Virus record (IMG/VR): IMGVR_UViG_3300005264_000092
Coordinates: 1-24,249 of that record
Strand: one strand, 5' to 3'
Length of the DNA: 24,249 nt
Source: a virus
The notes beneath the pieces are model-generated. The model was not told the origin of the DNA. It saw nothing but the letters and a program-made list of their open reading frames with translations, and did not search any database. Of this stretch, positions 14,314 to 22,700 are shown one piece after another; the first letter of the stretch is position 1; every line of letters begins with the position of its first letter. A program made the translations under genes and the position numbers.

Positions 14314-15156
14314 ATGGCAACAATGACAAAAGCAGACATAGCGAGTTTTAATCCACAAATATTAGCATCAGATATTCAACTAGGTTTAAAAACTGATTTT
14401 TCATTTTTAGATGGTAAATCTTTTCAATTAGTGAATAAAGAGGGAATGAAACCAGGAAGAACTTTAACAATTCCAACATCAGGACAGTTATCTGATTTTA
14501 CAACAAAAGCAGAAGGCGTTGATATGGATGAAGATTCATTTACAACTGGTGAAGTAGAAGTAACTCCAGCAACTTATGCTAAAAAAGTTTCTTATTCAAT
14601 GGAATCAGAAGCATCTTTTAAAGAAATGAGCACAATGGTTGTTACTAAAATGACACAAGCAATGAAATCAACAATTGATACATTGATTTTTAATGCTATT
14701 GAAACATCAACAACTACACCTTTAGACTATTCAACAGAAACTATTGGTTTAGACGCTATTAGTTTAGCAAGAGCATCAGTTAAAATGAAAGACCCAAGCA
14801 AATATACTTTATATATCTCATTTAATCAAGAACATCAATTAAGAACATTAAAAGATGCAAATGATATGACAGTTTGGAAAGATGCAATTGGTGAAGATAT
14901 GTTAAAAGAAGGTGTAATCGGTACTATTTATGGTATTAAAATTAAGACAGATTCTAAAATAGTAGCAGATACTGGTGTATATACTAATTATTTAGTACAA
15001 GATGGAGCAGTAATATTAGCATGGGCATTAGAAGGGTTAAATTTAGACGCAGAAGTAGATAAATCTAAATTAGTTAAATGGATTTACTCTCATATGGTAA
15101 TGGGGACAGTATTAGACCCAGCAGGAGCAATCCAACCAATTAAATTTAAAGAATAG
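14314..15156 (+). CDS. Major capsid protein
   Basis: A 280-residue HK97-fold shell protein, similar in style to the phage N4 gp56-type capsid family of Gram-positive phages. The body has GRTLTIPTSGQ, then AKKVSYSMESEASFKEMSTMVVTKMTQAMKSTIDTL, the long spine helix preceded by beta strands. The C-terminal half (KYTLYISFNQEHQLRTLKD) fits the A-domain. There is no long N-terminal delta domain, in keeping with a separate scaffold gene upstream. ATG 14314 follows AAAAGGAGG. Connector genes follow, as expected. Confidence 0.9.
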   Translation: MATMTKADIASFNPQILASDIQLGLKTDFSFLDGKSFQLVNKEGMKPGRTLTIPTSGQLSDFTTKAEGVDMDEDSFTTGEVEVTPATYAKKVSYSMESEASFKEMSTMVVTKMTQAMKSTIDTLIFNAIETSTTTPLDYSTETIGLDAISLARASVKMKDPSKYTLYISFNQEHQLRTLKDANDMTVWKDAIGEDMLKEGVIGTIYGIKIKTDSKIVADTGVYTNYLVQDGAVILAWALEGLNLDAEVDKSKLVKWIYSHMVMGTVLDPAGAIQPIKFKE

Positions 15157-15179
15157 TATTCTAAAAGGAGGTGTTAATT

Positions 15180-15494
15180 ATGGCATATAAAGATGATATA
15201 AAATCCGATATAAAACTATGGTTAACCCTCGAAAATGAATATGATGATAAAATAGATTTAATAATTAAAATGAGTACAAATAGAATATTATCAAGATGTT
15301 TTAGGACTGAAGAAGAAGTAGAGTTAGATGAGAGTTTAAAACAATTAATATTGCTTGATAGTATTATCTCATTTAATAAAATGGGACATGAGGGGCAAGA
15401 TGGAGTTAAATTGGGAGTATATAGTAGTAATTTTGAATTACAACAAGATTATACTTTTCTTCTTAACTCCTGTACCCATTTAGGAGTGTATTAG
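15180..15494 (+). CDS. Head-tail connector (gp15/gp6-like)
   Basis: A 104-residue helical protein that would bind under the portal as the first connector ring. The start YKDDIKSDIKLWLTLENEYDDKIDLIIKMSTNRILSR and the middle LKQLILLDSIISFNKMGHEG are characteristic of phage connector proteins of the SPP1 gp15/HK97 gp6 group. ATG 15180 is chosen because AAAGGAGG at about 15164-15171 fits it; an in-frame GTG at 15171 sits inside the ribosome binding site. The head-closure gene follows after 2 bases. Confidence 0.8.
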   Translation: MAYKDDIKSDIKLWLTLENEYDDKIDLIIKMSTNRILSRCFRTEEEVELDESLKQLILLDSIISFNKMGHEGQDGVKLGVYSSNFELQQDYTFLLNSCTHLGVY

Positions 15495-15496
15495 AT

Positions 15497-15790
15497 ATGT
15501 TTAAATATTATTCAATAGAGGGATTAACAGGCGTGAAAGATTCAAGAGGAAATTATGAAGATAATTATGTAGAAATAGGTAGAGCAAGAGGTATTTTAAA
15601 AATCAATAAACAAGGTTATTTTTTAGCAGATGTAGGATTTTTAAGCGAAGACCAATATATTTTTATAGGTAATATTATTAATAAGGATATCTTAAAAGAG
15701 GGGAATAGAATAGAAGGACATATTATAAAAGGCGAACCATTGATAGAAAATAATATAGTATATTGTATTTTAAATAATGGTGGTGAATAA
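15497..15790 (+). CDS. Head closure protein (SPP1 gp16-like)
   Basis: A 97-residue, mostly beta protein. Strand-rich stretches (VEIGRARGILKINKQGYFLADVG and IFIGNIINKDILKEGNRIEGHIIKGEP) fit the small barrel of head-closure/stopper proteins, which seal the filled head and receive the tail. Identification rests on length, fold impression and its place between the connector and the HK97 gp10-like gene. AGGAG lies 10 bases before ATG 15497. Confidence 0.7.
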   Translation: MFKYYSIEGLTGVKDSRGNYEDNYVEIGRARGILKINKQGYFLADVGFLSEDQYIFIGNIINKDILKEGNRIEGHIIKGEPLIENNIVYCILNNGGE

Positions 15791-15791
15791 T

Positions 15792-16121
15792 ATGAATAGT
15801 GTAACAGTTGTTGGTATAAATGATTTATTAAGACAGTTAGATGGTTATACAAAAGCAGTAAATGATATAGATAGGATAATGAATCAAGAATTAAGTATAG
15901 CAGAAACAAATATAAAATTACAAGAACCAGTTATAACTGGATTTTTAAGAAATTCAACAGGATATAGGCGAAATGGTTTAATGAACTATGATATATATGC
16001 ACAAGCAAATTATGCAGTTTATGTAGAATCAATATACGCAAGAAGAAATCAATCATTTTTTTATGATAATTTAGAAAGAAGAATAGATATAATGGTTGAT
16101 AGAATAAAACATTTAATTTAA
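15792..16121 (+). CDS. HK97 gp10-like tail completion protein
   Basis: A 109-residue protein. PVITGFLRNSTGYRR, YAVYVE and RRNQSFFYDNLERR follow the HK97 gp10 pattern, in which the family reads TGxLRxS, YAxYxE and PFxxPA. ATG 15792, with GGTGG upstream, is preferred over ATG 15777, which has no ribosome binding site and would overlap the previous gene by 14 bases. It works at the head-tail joint; in SPP1 the same slot is gp16.1. Confidence 0.8.
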   Translation: MNSVTVVGINDLLRQLDGYTKAVNDIDRIMNQELSIAETNIKLQEPVITGFLRNSTGYRRNGLMNYDIYAQANYAVYVESIYARRNQSFFYDNLERRIDIMVDRIKHLI

Positions 16122-16133
16122 AAGGGGGATAAA

Positions 16134-16472
16134 ATGAAGGATATTCAAGAAGAAGTATTAACATTATTAAATTCAATAGAAAATACTAATGCTTATACTC
16201 ATAAACCCTTTAAAGAATATAATCAAGATAATCCAGTCATAGTATTTTATGAAGATGAAAATAATCCAGATGTCTATTTAGATAATAAGGAATTTACATC
16301 ACAGATATATTATGGAATTGACATTTATAGTAAAAACCCAGATACTTATTCTATAAGAAATCAAATTGATGATTTGTTTACAAATTATGGATTTTTAAGG
16401 ATAAATTCAGGAAGAGAATTAAAGAGTCAGGATTATTACACAAGAAGTTTAATATATAAAATAATTATTTAA
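16134..16472 (+). CDS. Tail terminator protein (SPP1 gp17-like)
   Basis: A 112-residue protein that would cap the tail tube and join it to the head. The central strand YYGIDIYSKNPDTYSIRNQIDDLFTNYGF is typical of tail terminator proteins (often written VxIxxxS...I...ID..), and DYYTRSLIYKIII ends the domain. Placement immediately before the major tail protein supports the call. AAGGGGG precedes ATG 16134. Confidence 0.72.
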   Translation: MKDIQEEVLTLLNSIENTNAYTHKPFKEYNQDNPVIVFYEDENNPDVYLDNKEFTSQIYYGIDIYSKNPDTYSIRNQIDDLFTNYGFLRINSGRELKSQDYYTRSLIYKIII

Positions 16473-16495
16473 TATATAAAAGGAGGTTTTAAAGG

Positions 16496-17065
16496 ATGGC
16501 ATTTATAGATAAAAATAACAATAACATTATAGGTATTAGTGATTTTCACTACGCACTATTAACAGAAAATACTATATCAGCTTATACACATGCAGAAATG
16601 ACACCAATTGTCGGATTAGCACAAGTAGGAGTTTCACCAGTATTGGCAGAAGGTTCTTTTTACGGAGACAATTCAAGATTATTATATGAAAAATCAATAA
16701 CTGGTTTTGATTTAACGGTAGAATTAGGTTCAATTCCTGAAGCGGTTAAAGCTGAATGGTTTGGTAATGATTACAATGAAACAACTGGTAAAGTAATAAT
16801 TAAGAGTTCTGATATATCAGGAGAATTAGCAATTGCATTTAAAGCAGTTAAAGCTGATGGACAGTTTACTTATTTTAAATTTTTAGCAAGTAAAGCTCAA
16901 TTAGGAGATTCAAGTATAGCTACTAAAGGTTCAGATATTACTTTTCAATCAGAAACAATTACTTTTAATTGTATTGCAAGAATTACTGATGGAGCATTAT
17001 ATGAAAAACAATTAGCAGGAACAGATGGAGCTGAAGGTGCAGATTTTTTTAATGCAGTAGTTTAA
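16496..17065 (+). CDS. Major tail protein (phi13 family)
   Basis: A 189-residue tail tube protein. YALLTENTISAYTHAEMTPIVGLAQVGVSP at the N-terminus and KSITGFDLTVELGSIPEAVKAEWFGND match the phi13-type major tail family. A Gly/Asp/Ala-rich end (GTDGAEGADFFNAVV) is typical. It polymerises into hexameric rings that form the non-contractile tail tube, so this is a siphovirus. A strong terminator follows immediately, although the tail chaperone and tape measure genes come only 2 kb later. Confidence 0.9.
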   Translation: MAFIDKNNNNIIGISDFHYALLTENTISAYTHAEMTPIVGLAQVGVSPVLAEGSFYGDNSRLLYEKSITGFDLTVELGSIPEAVKAEWFGNDYNETTGKVIIKSSDISGELAIAFKAVKADGQFTYFKFLASKAQLGDSSIATKGSDITFQSETITFNCIARITDGALYEKQLAGTDGAEGADFFNAVV

Positions 17066-17105
17066 TAATGATAATAATATGCAAATATTATTCATATAAA
17101 TTTAG

Positions 17106-17139
17106 AAAGATATGTATTTAATAATACATGTCTTTTTTT
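17106..17139 (+). terminator. Intrinsic terminator after the major tail gene
   Basis: AAAGATATGTATT (17106-17118) pairs with AATACATGTCTTT (17123-17135) with one G-U pair and a 4-base loop; T continues to 17139. It ends the capsid-tail tube operon. Confidence 0.9.
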
Positions 17140-17212
17140 AATAAAAAAAATAAAAAAAGTTTAAAAAAAAGTAATATTCATATAATAAATTGCATATAAT
17201 ATAATATAAAGA

Positions 17213-17255
17213 AAAGTAATAATTACTTTAAACATATCATATAATATAGTATAAT
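17213..17255 (+). promoter_or_regulatory. Palindrome and promoter before the four-gene cassette
   Basis: AAAGTAAT (17213-17220), one base, ATTACTTT (17222-17229) is a perfect 17-bp palindrome. TATAAT boxes follow at 17240-17245 and 17250-17255, just before AAAAGGAGG and ATG 17275. The palindrome may be an operator overlapping a weak -35. Confidence 0.5.
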
Positions 17256-17274
17256 ATAAAAGGAGGTATTAAAA

Positions 17275-17637
17275 ATGGAATATACAGATATAGAAATAGT
17301 AGAACATATAAGAAATTATAGTTATTTTAATAAATTTAAAGATTTAAGTATTGATGAAGAGGATAATTTTCATAGTGGATTTTTTACATTATCAGCAGTA
17401 ATTAATTATAGTGATTATAAAAAAACAACAACTATTGATACAATATGCAATGAATTTAAAAAAGATATAATTAAGAAAGGTTATAAAATTAATATATATA
17501 ATATAGAACCAAGAATAAATATAGATTTAGAAGCAAGAAATAAATTAGTAGAAACTTACAGATTTATTCATCCAGGAATTAATACAGATAAGATAAATGT
17601 ATTAACAATAGTTTTTTATTATAAAGGAGTGATATAG
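17275..17637 (+). CDS. Hypothetical protein (120 aa), cassette gene 1
   Basis: A 120-residue protein with mixed alpha/beta character (HIRNYSYFNKFKD; VINYSDYKKTTTIDT; INVLTIVFYYKGVI as a final strand). No signal, membrane span or known motif. ATG 17275 follows AAAAGGAGG. It is first in a set of four genes that has its own promoter, lying between the major tail gene's terminator and element D. It could be a tail-associated or accessory protein; nothing in the sequence decides this. Confidence 0.6.
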   Translation: MEYTDIEIVEHIRNYSYFNKFKDLSIDEEDNFHSGFFTLSAVINYSDYKKTTTIDTICNEFKKDIIKKGYKINIYNIEPRINIDLEARNKLVETYRFIHPGINTDKINVLTIVFYYKGVI

Positions 17638-17638
17638 A

Positions 17639-18205
17639 ATGTCAAAAGTATATGAAAAAGCAGTGGAATTTTTATCATTAAATAGTGTTTATGAAGCACC
17701 ACAAGTATTTTTATTTAATAGATTATTAGATAAAATAAAACCAGAACATAGAGAAAAAGTACAGAAAATAATATTAGAGGATTTTGATAATTATGTAGAA
17801 AATTATAAAATAATTAAAGAATATGCAGATGGAAGATTAAAGAAAACATTTTATATACATGCATTTAATTTAGATTATTTAACAGAAAAAGAACAGAAAA
17901 AATATAATGATTTTTTAGCTAAAAGATTAAATGATAATATTGAAGCACATTTAAGTTATATTATCTTCTTAAAAATGGAAAGAAGTATTATTAAAAGTAA
18001 AATTGAAAAAATCAAAGGTAATGTAGTACCTAAAGAATTAGAAGCTATAATTACAAGCCATATTGAAATTAGTAATGATGCAATACAGGCATTAGGGTTT
18101 AAATTAGACTACATGAAAGAAGTAAATAAATTCTTTAATTTAGTTAATAAAGATATTTTTAAAGAAGCAGAACATATATTAAAACAACTAAAAGGGGAGG
18201 TGTAA
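17639..18205 (+). CDS. Hypothetical helical protein (188 aa), cassette gene 2
   Basis: A 188-residue, almost wholly helical, basic protein starting one base after the previous stop, behind AAAGGAG. Repeated amphipathic helices (FLFNRLLDKIKPEHREKVQKIILEDF; EAHLSYIIFLKMERSIIKSKIEKIKG) suggest a helical bundle. No catalytic motif, DNA-binding pattern or membrane span stands out. The longest gene of the cassette; function unknown. Confidence 0.6.
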   Translation: MSKVYEKAVEFLSLNSVYEAPQVFLFNRLLDKIKPEHREKVQKIILEDFDNYVENYKIIKEYADGRLKKTFYIHAFNLDYLTEKEQKKYNDFLAKRLNDNIEAHLSYIIFLKMERSIIKSKIEKIKGNVVPKELEAIITSHIEISNDAIQALGFKLDYMKEVNKFFNLVNKDIFKEAEHILKQLKGEV

Positions 18206-18208
18206 TAA

Positions 18209-18532
18209 ATGAATAAAGAAGATAAATTAAATAGTAAAGTATTATCATTAATATTTAATAAAAATGAAGTAGATTTGAAAAATGCAGGAATATATAAAGA
18301 ATTTAATCAAGATATATATATTGATGAAGATAAAAATATAGAGGAAATAGAAGAGGAAATTAAGATTTATAATAAGATAAGATTAGATTTATTATTAAAT
18401 AACAATAAAGAATATAAAGGTTTTAAATATTATGATTTTTATATAGAGGATTTAGAAAAATATGATTATTCAAGTAATTTTTCTAAAATTAGAATAGTAT
18501 TTGTATTAAAGGAGGTGTTGTTTAATGGATGA
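18209..18532 (+). CDS. Hypothetical acidic protein (107 aa), cassette gene 3
   Basis: A 107-residue protein with an acidic centre (YIDEDKNIEEIEEEIKIYNKIR) and a tyrosine-rich second half (YKGFKYYDFYIEDLEKYDY). AAGGGGAGG precedes ATG 18209. It ends in TGA (18530-18532), the only TGA stop found in the window, and overlaps the next gene by 8 bases. No family was recognised. Confidence 0.55.
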   Translation: MNKEDKLNSKVLSLIFNKNEVDLKNAGIYKEFNQDIYIDEDKNIEEIEEEIKIYNKIRLDLLLNNNKEYKGFKYYDFYIEDLEKYDYSSNFSKIRIVFVLKEVLFNG

Positions 18533-18887
18533 AAAAACATTGAATAAATACACAAAAAAAGAATTAATAACTAAAATATTAAATAATGATTTTAAGAATG
18601 GAAAATATGATGAAGATATAATTAGTCAAATGATGAAAATGAAGATGGTTAGAAGCGTCAAATTAAGGCGTGATGAATTTAAATTAGTATTAGTATATAA
18701 AGCTATAGAACAATATGAAGAGCTTATAAATGAAGATACAGATGTAATTATAGATACTTTTATAAGATGTAGAGAATTTTTAGAAAAAGTAAAGATAGGT
18801 TATAAAGTTAATGAAGATGAAATAGCAGAAGGGTTTTTAGATTTATATGTAAATGCTTATCTATTCTCTGGTGGATTAATTCATTAA
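18525..18887 (+). CDS. Hypothetical protein (120 aa), cassette gene 4
   Basis: A 120-residue helical protein (TLNKYTKKELITKILNNDF; RDEFKLVLVYKAIEQYEELI). AAAGGAGG (18508-18515) precedes ATG 18525. Its TAA stop (18885-18887) shares two bases with the first bases of element D, so the element abuts or overlaps the coding end. No family was recognised; context is the moron-like cassette. Confidence 0.6.
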   Translation: MDEKTLNKYTKKELITKILNNDFKNGKYDEDIISQMMKMKMVRSVKLRRDEFKLVLVYKAIEQYEELINEDTDVIIDTFIRCREFLEKVKIGYKVNEDEIAEGFLDLYVNAYLFSGGLIH

Positions 18888-19113
18888 CAGATGAAATAAA
18901 ATATTTTGGATGGATGTTCTTAAATGAAAAAGTAGCGTTTCAAATTGAAGCGTTATTTTTTTTACATGTAATTCTTTAAATAATTTATTTTATTTTTAAA
19001 AGAAAGTAGCGTTTCAAATTGAAGCGTTAATTCTTTAAATAATTTATTTTATATTTTAAAACTCCTGATTTTTATTTAAAAATATCCATCCATAATATTT
19101 ATTTTCATCCGTT
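18886..19113. repeat. Terminal-inverted-repeat element D
   Basis: A 228-bp element with left arm AACAGATGAAATAAAATAT, then GGATGGAT, and a right arm ending with the exact reverse complement of AACGGATGAAAATAAATATT. The interior is an imperfect tandem duplication: AGCGTTTCAAATTGAAGCG at 18934-18952 and 19008-19026, each followed by ATTCTTTAAATAATTTATTT. It fills nearly the whole gap between the cassette and the tail chaperone gene and has the same orientation as element B. Confidence 0.8.
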
Positions 19114-19125
19114 TATGTTTTATTT

Positions 19126-19140
19126 TATTACTAATATAAT
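19126..19140 (+). promoter_or_regulatory. Late-type promoter motif before the tail chaperone
   Basis: TATTACTAATATAAT, identical to 13489-13503. The embedded TATAAT (19135-19140) would start transcription just before the ribosome binding site AAAGAGGTGA, giving an almost leaderless mRNA. Confidence 0.5.
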
Positions 19141-19159
19141 TTATGAAAGAGGTGATATT

Positions 19160-19765
19160 ATGAAAAAAACTAATACATTTAATTTAAATATGAATGTAAT
19201 TGACAGAAGTAAAAAAATAACATTATTTAATATTGAAATATATTGGCGTTTTACAATGCAATCATTATTTATATTAATGAATGATTTTGATTATAAATCA
19301 GAAGGTGAATTAAATAAAGATTTAAAAGATGGAAACATATATACTATATTAAGAGTTTTTTATTCTGGTATATTATGGGATGAAGAGGAAGATAAACCAT
19401 CATTTGAAAGATTTTTGATGTTCTATAATGCAGGTTATGATTTAGAAAAAAATGAGGAAGTATTAAAAACCTCTGAATTTGTAATTAAGAATTTATCAGA
19501 TTATTTATTTGTTAATAAAGATGATAAAAAAAAAGATAAAAAATCAGATGTAAAAGATGGAAAAGATGAAGGTATTAATTTTGATAGAATGGTATTAGCA
19601 AGTAGAATTAATTTAAATATAAAAGATGATGAATTTTGGACAAGTAGTCCAAGAAAAATATATTCTCAATTTATAGAATATAATAATATGTATTCTAAAG
19701 ATGAAAAAGAAGAGAAAAAAACAATGAATGGTGATGATTTAGAAAAAATGTTATCAGGATTTTAA
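19160..19765 (+). CDS. Tail assembly chaperone (gpG/GT-like) with A9 slippery run
   Basis: A 201-residue protein between major tail and tape measure, the slot of the tail assembly chaperones gpG and gpGT. The N-terminal part (about residues 1-120: FNIEIYWRFTMQSLFILMNDF, then YTILRVFYSGIL) looks like gpG. The C-terminal part (FDRMVLASRINLNIKDDEFWTSSPRKIYSQF) looks like gpT, where related proteins have EFWxxTPRxxxxxL. Here both are in one continuous frame, joined by a Lys/Asp linker with nine A (19526-19534). Slippage by one base in either direction there reaches a stop within a few codons and would give the short gpG-like form. ATG 19160 follows AGAGGTGA; an upstream in-frame ATG at 19115 lies next to element D and has no such site. 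Confidence 0.75.
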   Translation: MKKTNTFNLNMNVIDRSKKITLFNIEIYWRFTMQSLFILMNDFDYKSEGELNKDLKDGNIYTILRVFYSGILWDEEEDKPSFERFLMFYNAGYDLEKNEEVLKTSEFVIKNLSDYLFVNKDDKKKDKKSDVKDGKDEGINFDRMVLASRINLNIKDDEFWTSSPRKIYSQFIEYNNMYSKDEKEEKKTMNGDDLEKMLSGF

Positions 19766-19782
19766 AAAGGAGGTTATGAATA

Positions 19783-22700
19783 ATGGCATTAGGAACAAAT
19801 ACAAGAAATATATTAGTAAATATAAATTCAAATGCAGTTGCGTTTGCTACTCAAATGGGAATAGCTGGAAATGCAGTCGCAGGATTACAAGGAAATATTA
19901 AAAGTTTAGGAAAAACAATGACTACCAAATTAACTTTACCTTTAGTAGCATTAGGTGGAGTTTTAATTAAAACAGCATCAGATGTAGAACAGATGTCTTC
20001 TAAATTTAGCATAGTATTCGGTGATTTGTCAGAAGAGGTTACTGGTTGGAGTGAAGAAGTTGCAGATGTAATGAGTAGGAGCAAATATGATATTCAAGAA
20101 TATGCAGTAAGTTTTCAAGATTTATTAAAACCAATGGGTTTTATGGCAGATGAAGCTAAAGAATTATCAAAAGATTTAACAACTTTAGGAATTGATGTGG
20201 CAAGTTTAAATCACAAATCAGATGTTGATGTTATGAGGGATTTTCAAGGAGCATTAACAGGTTCATCAGAAACGGTTAAAAAATACGGTATAATTATAAA
20301 TGATGCAACAATTAAGCAAGAAGCAGAAAGAATGGGAATAAAAAGAAGCGTTAGAGAATTGACAGAATTAGAAAAAGTAAGGATTAAGTATAATATTTTA
20401 GTAAATTCAACAACAGATGCACACGGAAACGCAGAATTAACAGCACATGAATTAGCTAATGAATTTAAAAATTTGCAAGGAAGTTTAAAAGAATTATCAA
20501 AAGAATTAGGTGAAGAATTAATGCCAATGGCAACTGATGTAGTTGTAAAATTAACAGAATTAGCTGATAAAGTTGCAGGAATGGACAGTGATTCACAAAA
20601 AAGAATATTGGCAATTGGAGCAATAGTCGCATCAGCTGGACCTCTATTATTAATATTGAGTGCATTAATAAGTTCGACAACAGTTGTATTAAGTACAGCA
20701 AAAAAAATCCCATTAGTATTAGGTAAGGTTAAAACAGCTATTATGGGTGTTACTGCATCAACAGCAGGATTAGTTATAGGTTTAGCTGGTATAGTTGGTG
20801 GAATGGCAGTATTAATTAAATTTTTTAAAGATTATGGTGATGAAATAGAAAGAGTAAATACTGGAACTCAAAGAATGAAAGATATATATGCTGATGGAAT
20901 TATAGACAGTAAAGAGTTTGATGAAGGCAGAGAATCAATGAAGAAGATAACTCAAGAATTAGATGATATAAAAAATAAGGGTTTAGAAGTACAAAGGGTT
21001 TTAGAGGGTACTGAATTAAAATTTATAATTAAACCAACGGTGGATTATAAAGGAACAGCATATGAAGCATTAAAAATCCAACATGAAATAAATTCTAAAG
21101 GTGGATTAGTTGATGAAATCCAGTTAAATTTTGGAGATATTGAAACCTTTTTAAAAGCAAATAATGATTTTTTAAATATTCAACAACAAAGAGCAATAGT
21201 TACTAAAGATGTTAAAAATGCAGTTGATAGTTTAACAAATGCTGAAAGTAGAAATAAAGATACTTTATCAAGATTAGTAAAAAGTTATGATATAACTATA
21301 GAGTCAATGGTGGATGAAAAAGAAAGAGTTAATGATTTAGTAAAAACATACAATGATATGTCAGTAGAAACTAATTTAAATATAGAGGATAAGAAAGCAT
21401 TAAAAGCCATAGAAGATGAATTAAGTAATACTATTGGAGTATCATCAACAATCATTGATAAACAAACAAATAGTTTAAAATTAAATATGAATGCTATAAA
21501 TAATTATAATGACACAGTGTCTGGAAGTATATCATCAATGACAGATACAACAACTAAAGGATTGTTAGATTATAAAAAAGAATTAGATTCTCAATATGAA
21601 CAAGCCGAATATAAAAGAGCAATAGCAAGAACAGAATATATGATGGCAGATGATGATTTTAGTAAAAAAGAATATCAAAAGAAAATAGATGCATTAGAAA
21701 CTCATTTATTAGATATTGAAGATTTAAGACAGCAAGCAGATGATAAATTAATTGAAAAAGCCCGAGAAAACACTGATTTATTAATTAAGAATGCAAAAGA
21801 TAGAGCCAGTGAAGAAATACAAGCAGAGGAAGAATTACAGCAGAAATTAGAGGAATTAAGAGCATCTAAAGTAAATAAAGAAATATCTTTAAATCAATAC
21901 AAATATGATGTCCAAGAAAAAACATTAGAAGAATATTCAGCAAAATTAAAATGGATTTTAAAAAATAATAGTAGATATTATGAAGAAAATTTAAATGAAG
22001 AATTAAATATTAGAAGACAAATATATCAATCAGAACAACAATTAGAAGAGAGCAGAATACAAGATAAGATTAATTTATTAAATAAGGCAAATGATGATGT
22101 AATAGATGGAATAAACAAGGAAAAACAAGCCCTAAAAGAGAAATATGATTTAGATATAGGATTTATTAATGATAAAAAAAATGCAGAGATACAAGCATTT
22201 GAAGAGGTAGAAAGAAAATTATCAGATAGTAGAGATAGTGGAAGAATAGAGGAAATAAATCAATTATTAGAAGTATATAAGCAATCAACATCAGCATCAG
22301 GACAAGCAGAATATAAAAAGTTAATTCAGGAAAGAGAAGATTTGCAATTAGATTTACAAAAAAGTTATTTAGATAAACAGTCTGAAGTATATGATGAAAT
22401 TAATGATATTAGAAAATCCCAATATGAAGATGATTTAGCAGAGATAGATAATAAAGAAACATTAATAGAAAATAATTATAAAGAATTGATTAATAATATT
22501 AATAATATAACAGATGAATTATCATCAGAAGCAATATTAAAGATAGATAATTTTAAAATAGAATTAAATAAAGGAATTGCAGATATATTTAATATAGATA
22601 ATATCCCTAAATTCACTGGAAATATTCAAGCATTATCAATAGATACTAATTTATCAACTCCTGAAGCAGTTAAAACTGGGCAGATATATAATGTTAAAAA

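Noticed and set aside
15777-15791. Upstream ATG 15777 as the start of the HK97 gp10-like gene
   Set aside because: No ribosome binding site precedes it, whereas ATG 15792 has one and begins at the usual family position.
18934-19026. CRISPR-like array from the repeated AGCGTTTCAA units in element D
   Set aside because: Only two copies, spaced 55 bases apart by sequence that is itself duplicated, inside an inverted-repeat element with no cas genes.
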